From Spirochaetaceae bacterium UBA6243 (GTDB lineage Bacteria; Spirochaetota; Spirochaetia; Treponematales; Rectinemataceae), in the NCBI GenBank assembly GCA_002441395.1, contig DJVZ01000040.1, positions 13,228 to 77,227 of the forward strand: a DNA stretch of 64,000 nt. Direction: 5' to 3'. Below the pieces are notes generated by a model. That model searched no databases and had not been told where the DNA came from. It was given only the letters and a program-made list of their open reading frames with translations. The position numbers were made by a program, and so were the translations under genes. Positions 62,101 to 64,000 of the stretch are shown piece after piece. How positions within the stretch are numbered: position 1 is the first letter of the stretch; each line of letters begins with the position of its first letter.

Positions 62101-63659
62101 TCATCCTCGATTTTGGCAGCCAGTACACCCAGCTCATAGGACGGCGGATACGGGAGCTGGGGGTGTATTCGGAGATTGTGCCCGGAGAACGTGTGGCCGA
62201 CGCCGCGCTGCTTCAGGATTGCGTGGGCATCGTTCTGTCCGGCTCGCCGTACAGCGCGTGGAGGGAGGGCTCGCCCGCGCCCGATTTGAACATGCTGGAG
62301 TCGGGTTTACCTCTTTTGGCGATCTGCTACGGCATCCAGTGGCTCACGATACACGCGGGCGGTTCCGTCGAGCGCTGCGATACGCGGGAGTACGGATCGA
62401 TGCCGGTTCATCTCTTGCCCGCGGCGCGTGGAACCGAGGCCTGGGGCGCGTTCACCGACGGCCTGCCGGAGCGGTTCGTGAGCTGGATGAGCCACGGCGA
62501 CAGCATTGTCCGTCCCGGCAACGGCTGGGAGACCATCGGCGTCTCCGAGGCCGGCGTGCCCGCGATCCTCGCCCACGCGGCGAAACCGTGGTTCGGCCTG
62601 CAGTTTCATCCCGAGGTGAGCCACTGCGAGCACGGTATGGAGATACTCTCCCGTTTTGTCTTCAATGTCTGCGGGGCGCGGCGCGGCTGGTCGATGGAGG
62701 CCTATCTCGAACAGGAAGCCCGACATCTGCGCGCAAGAGTGGGGACCGAGCCCGTGCTGCTCCTCATTTCGGGAGGAGTCGACTCCACGGTGGCCGGCGC
62801 GTTTCTCCTCAAAAGTGTAAGTCCCGAACAAGTGTATCTCCTGTATATCGATACGGGCCTCATGCGGAAGGCCGAAAACGAAGAGGTCATGCGCAACCTC
62901 TCCCGGCTCGGCGCCCGCCACATCGAGGGCGTGGACGCCGAGGCTCAGTTTCTGGGCGCGCTCAGCGGCGTCTCCGAGCCCGAGCAGAAGCGCCACATCA
63001 TCGGGGACATGTTCATGAAGGTCCAGGAGGAGGCGGTGGCTCGGCTCGGGATTCCCGACGCGTTCCTCGCGCAGGGCACGCTCTACACCGACCTCATAGA
63101 GTCCGGCAAGGGAGTGGGAAACAAGGCGCAGGTCATCAAGAGCCACCACAATGTCCGCAGTCCCCTCATCGAGAAGAAGCGAGCGGAGGGCCGGGTCATA
63201 GAGCCGCTCGACAGGCTCTACAAGGACGAAGTCCGCGCCCTGGGGCGGATGCTGGGCTTGCCCGAAGAGATCGTCGGACGCCATCCTTTCCCGGGGCCAG
63301 GCCTGGGCGTGCGCATTCTGGGCGACATCACGAAGGAAAAGTGCGACATCCTGCGCGAGGCCGACAGCATCTTCATTGGGGAGTTGCGCGATCGTGGCCT
63401 GTATGACCGCATCTGGCAGGCCTTCTGCGTGCTTCTGCCCGTGCGTTCGGTCGGTGTGACCGGCGACGAGCGCGCGTATAAATATGTGGTGGCCCTCCGC
63501 GCCATTGAGAGCGAGGACGGCATGACGGCCCAACCCTATGCCTTTGACTCAAAGGACCTGTTCGAGATTTCGGCGGCGATCACCAACCGTGTGCCGCAGA
63601 TCGGCCGCGTGGTGTACGATGTCTCTTCAAAGCCGCCCGCCACGATCGAGTGGGAGTGA
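62088..63659 (+). CDS. guaA: GMP synthase (glutamine-hydrolysing)
   Basis: A 523-residue two-domain enzyme that aminates XMP. The N-terminal class I amidotransferase has the nucleophile in AICYGIQWL and the histidine/glutamate in LQFHPEVSHC; the ATP pyrophosphatase domain has LLISGGVDSTVAG; the C-terminal dimerisation part ends KPPATIEWE. The start at 62088 (MDKIIILDFG) matches the family; the longer frame lies inside purA. Confidence 0.97.
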   Translation: MDKIIILDFGSQYTQLIGRRIRELGVYSEIVPGERVADAALLQDCVGIVLSGSPYSAWREGSPAPDLNMLESGLPLLAICYGIQWLTIHAGGSVERCDTREYGSMPVHLLPAARGTEAWGAFTDGLPERFVSWMSHGDSIVRPGNGWETIGVSEAGVPAILAHAAKPWFGLQFHPEVSHCEHGMEILSRFVFNVCGARRGWSMEAYLEQEARHLRARVGTEPVLLLISGGVDSTVAGAFLLKSVSPEQVYLLYIDTGLMRKAENEEVMRNLSRLGARHIEGVDAEAQFLGALSGVSEPEQKRHIIGDMFMKVQEEAVARLGIPDAFLAQGTLYTDLIESGKGVGNKAQVIKSHHNVRSPLIEKKRAEGRVIEPLDRLYKDEVRALGRMLGLPEEIVGRHPFPGPGLGVRILGDITKEKCDILREADSIFIGELRDRGLYDRIWQAFCVLLPVRSVGVTGDERAYKYVVALRAIESEDGMTAQPYAFDSKDLFEISAAITNRVPQIGRVVYDVSSKPPATIEWE

Positions 63660-63664
63660 GGGGG

Positions 63665-64000
63665 TCATTCTTCCTCGGGGTATTCGTGGAGGCTCCCGTC
63701 GGACGCTCTGAGTACCCACGACTTCGCTTTGCGTTCGACGATCCCTTCGGGAAGGTAAATTTTCCCTCCGCCGCCCGGCGCGTCGACCGCGTAGCGCGGC
63801 AATTCCAGTCCCGACAGTTCTTTTCTCAAAGTTTCGTATATCGCGAGGCCGCGCGAAAGCGGGACACGAAAGTGCGCCGTGCCCGCGGCCAGGTCTCCCT
63901 GGAAAAGATAATACGGGCGTATGCCTCTCAGACTGAGGGCGGAGAAAAGCTCGATCAGAATATCGGGCGCGTCGTTGATGCCGCGCAGCAGCACTGTCTG
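63665..64000 (-). CDS. Lysine 2,3-aminomutase-like radical SAM protein, C-terminal part
   Basis: The last 111 residues of a KamA/EpmB-family enzyme, cut by the right edge. RPYYLFQGDLAAGTAHFRVPL and VDAPGGGGKIYLPEG match the PLP-binding and C-terminal parts of lysine 2,3-aminomutases. YYLFQGD differs from the YYxYQCD of fermentative KamA, so an EF-P lysine aminomutase or another amino acid mutase is possible. The radical SAM cysteines lie outside the window. It converges on guaA with a five-base gap. Confidence 0.85.
   Translation of the reverse strand, partial: QTVLLRGINDAPDILIELFSALSLRGIRPYYLFQGDLAAGTAHFRVPLSRGLAIYETLRKELSGLELPRYAVDAPGGGGKIYLPEGIVERKAKSWVLRASDGSLHEYPEEE

Noticed and set aside
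62219..63406. A 395-codon plus-strand frame inside guaA
   Set aside because: Alternate frame of guaA with low-complexity Arg/Gly content.

Overview
The window looks like a chromosomal segment of an anaerobic, fermentative bacterium, most likely a spirochaete. This is inferred from gene content, not from a marker gene: a BMP-type nucleoside ABC importer, a DUF4912 gene overlapping a GH57 gene of the DUF1957 type, an unusual CoaE P-loop, anaerobic purine-catabolic enzymes and formate-THF ligase. There is no rRNA, CRISPR array or prophage. All well-supported genes are intact except a transposase scrap, a probable larA scrap and the genes cut by the two edges.

Positions 1-22165 (minus strand) form a purine uptake and degradation locus. 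A strong promoter at 22137-22165 precedes a BMP-type substrate-binding protein, a two-domain ATPase and two permeases. Adenine deaminase, a two-subunit molybdenum hydroxylase of the xanthine dehydrogenase type, an allantoinase/hydantoinase-like cyclic amidohydrolase, YgfK, SsnA, YgeY, a threonine-synthase-like enzyme, a TrpB-like PLP enzyme and the start of an 8-oxoguanine-deaminase-like enzyme follow, mostly with 4-base stop/start overlaps. Together they can be read as: import nucleosides or bases, deaminate adenine, oxidise to xanthine or urate, open the rings reductively and hydrolytically, and finish with PLP-dependent elimination. A VapBC toxin-antitoxin pair and a transposase remnant interrupt the series at about 2.0-2.8 kb.

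Positions 22.2-26.9 kb (minus) hold housekeeping genes: a SPOR protein, CoaE, DNA polymerase I and a J-domain protein. Positions 26.9-31.9 kb are visibly AT-richer and carry pseudouridine kinase and glycosidase, a fumarylacetoacetase-family enzyme, an AEC transporter, tRNA-Asn and a NifX-like protein. Topoisomerase IV (parE-parC) follows on the minus strand, then a class II aldolase preceded by what looks like the first 30 codons of larA.

Positions 36.8-41.3 kb encode a three-gene signalling operon (LytS-type membrane histidine kinase, stand-alone receiver, receiver-PAS-GAF-HD-GYP). Positions 41.4-43.3 kb encode lipoylation (LipA, a split C-terminal lipoate-ligase domain, LplA). Then come mtnA, a radical SAM protein of the DNA modification/repair group, tRNA-Met, a YghO-like acetyltransferase, TsaB/TsaE, an alpha/beta hydrolase and PcnB. 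Positions 51.4-56.6 kb are a complete peptide/nickel-type ABC importer operon. The right end has fhs, the DUF4912-GH57 pair, purA-guaA and the C-terminus of a lysine 2,3-aminomutase-like enzyme.

The main unexplained signal is a short word, GGGACAGAG or GGGACGGAG, seen at least 19 times in 64 kb, on both strands and mostly inside genes in different reading frames, where about one copy is expected by chance.
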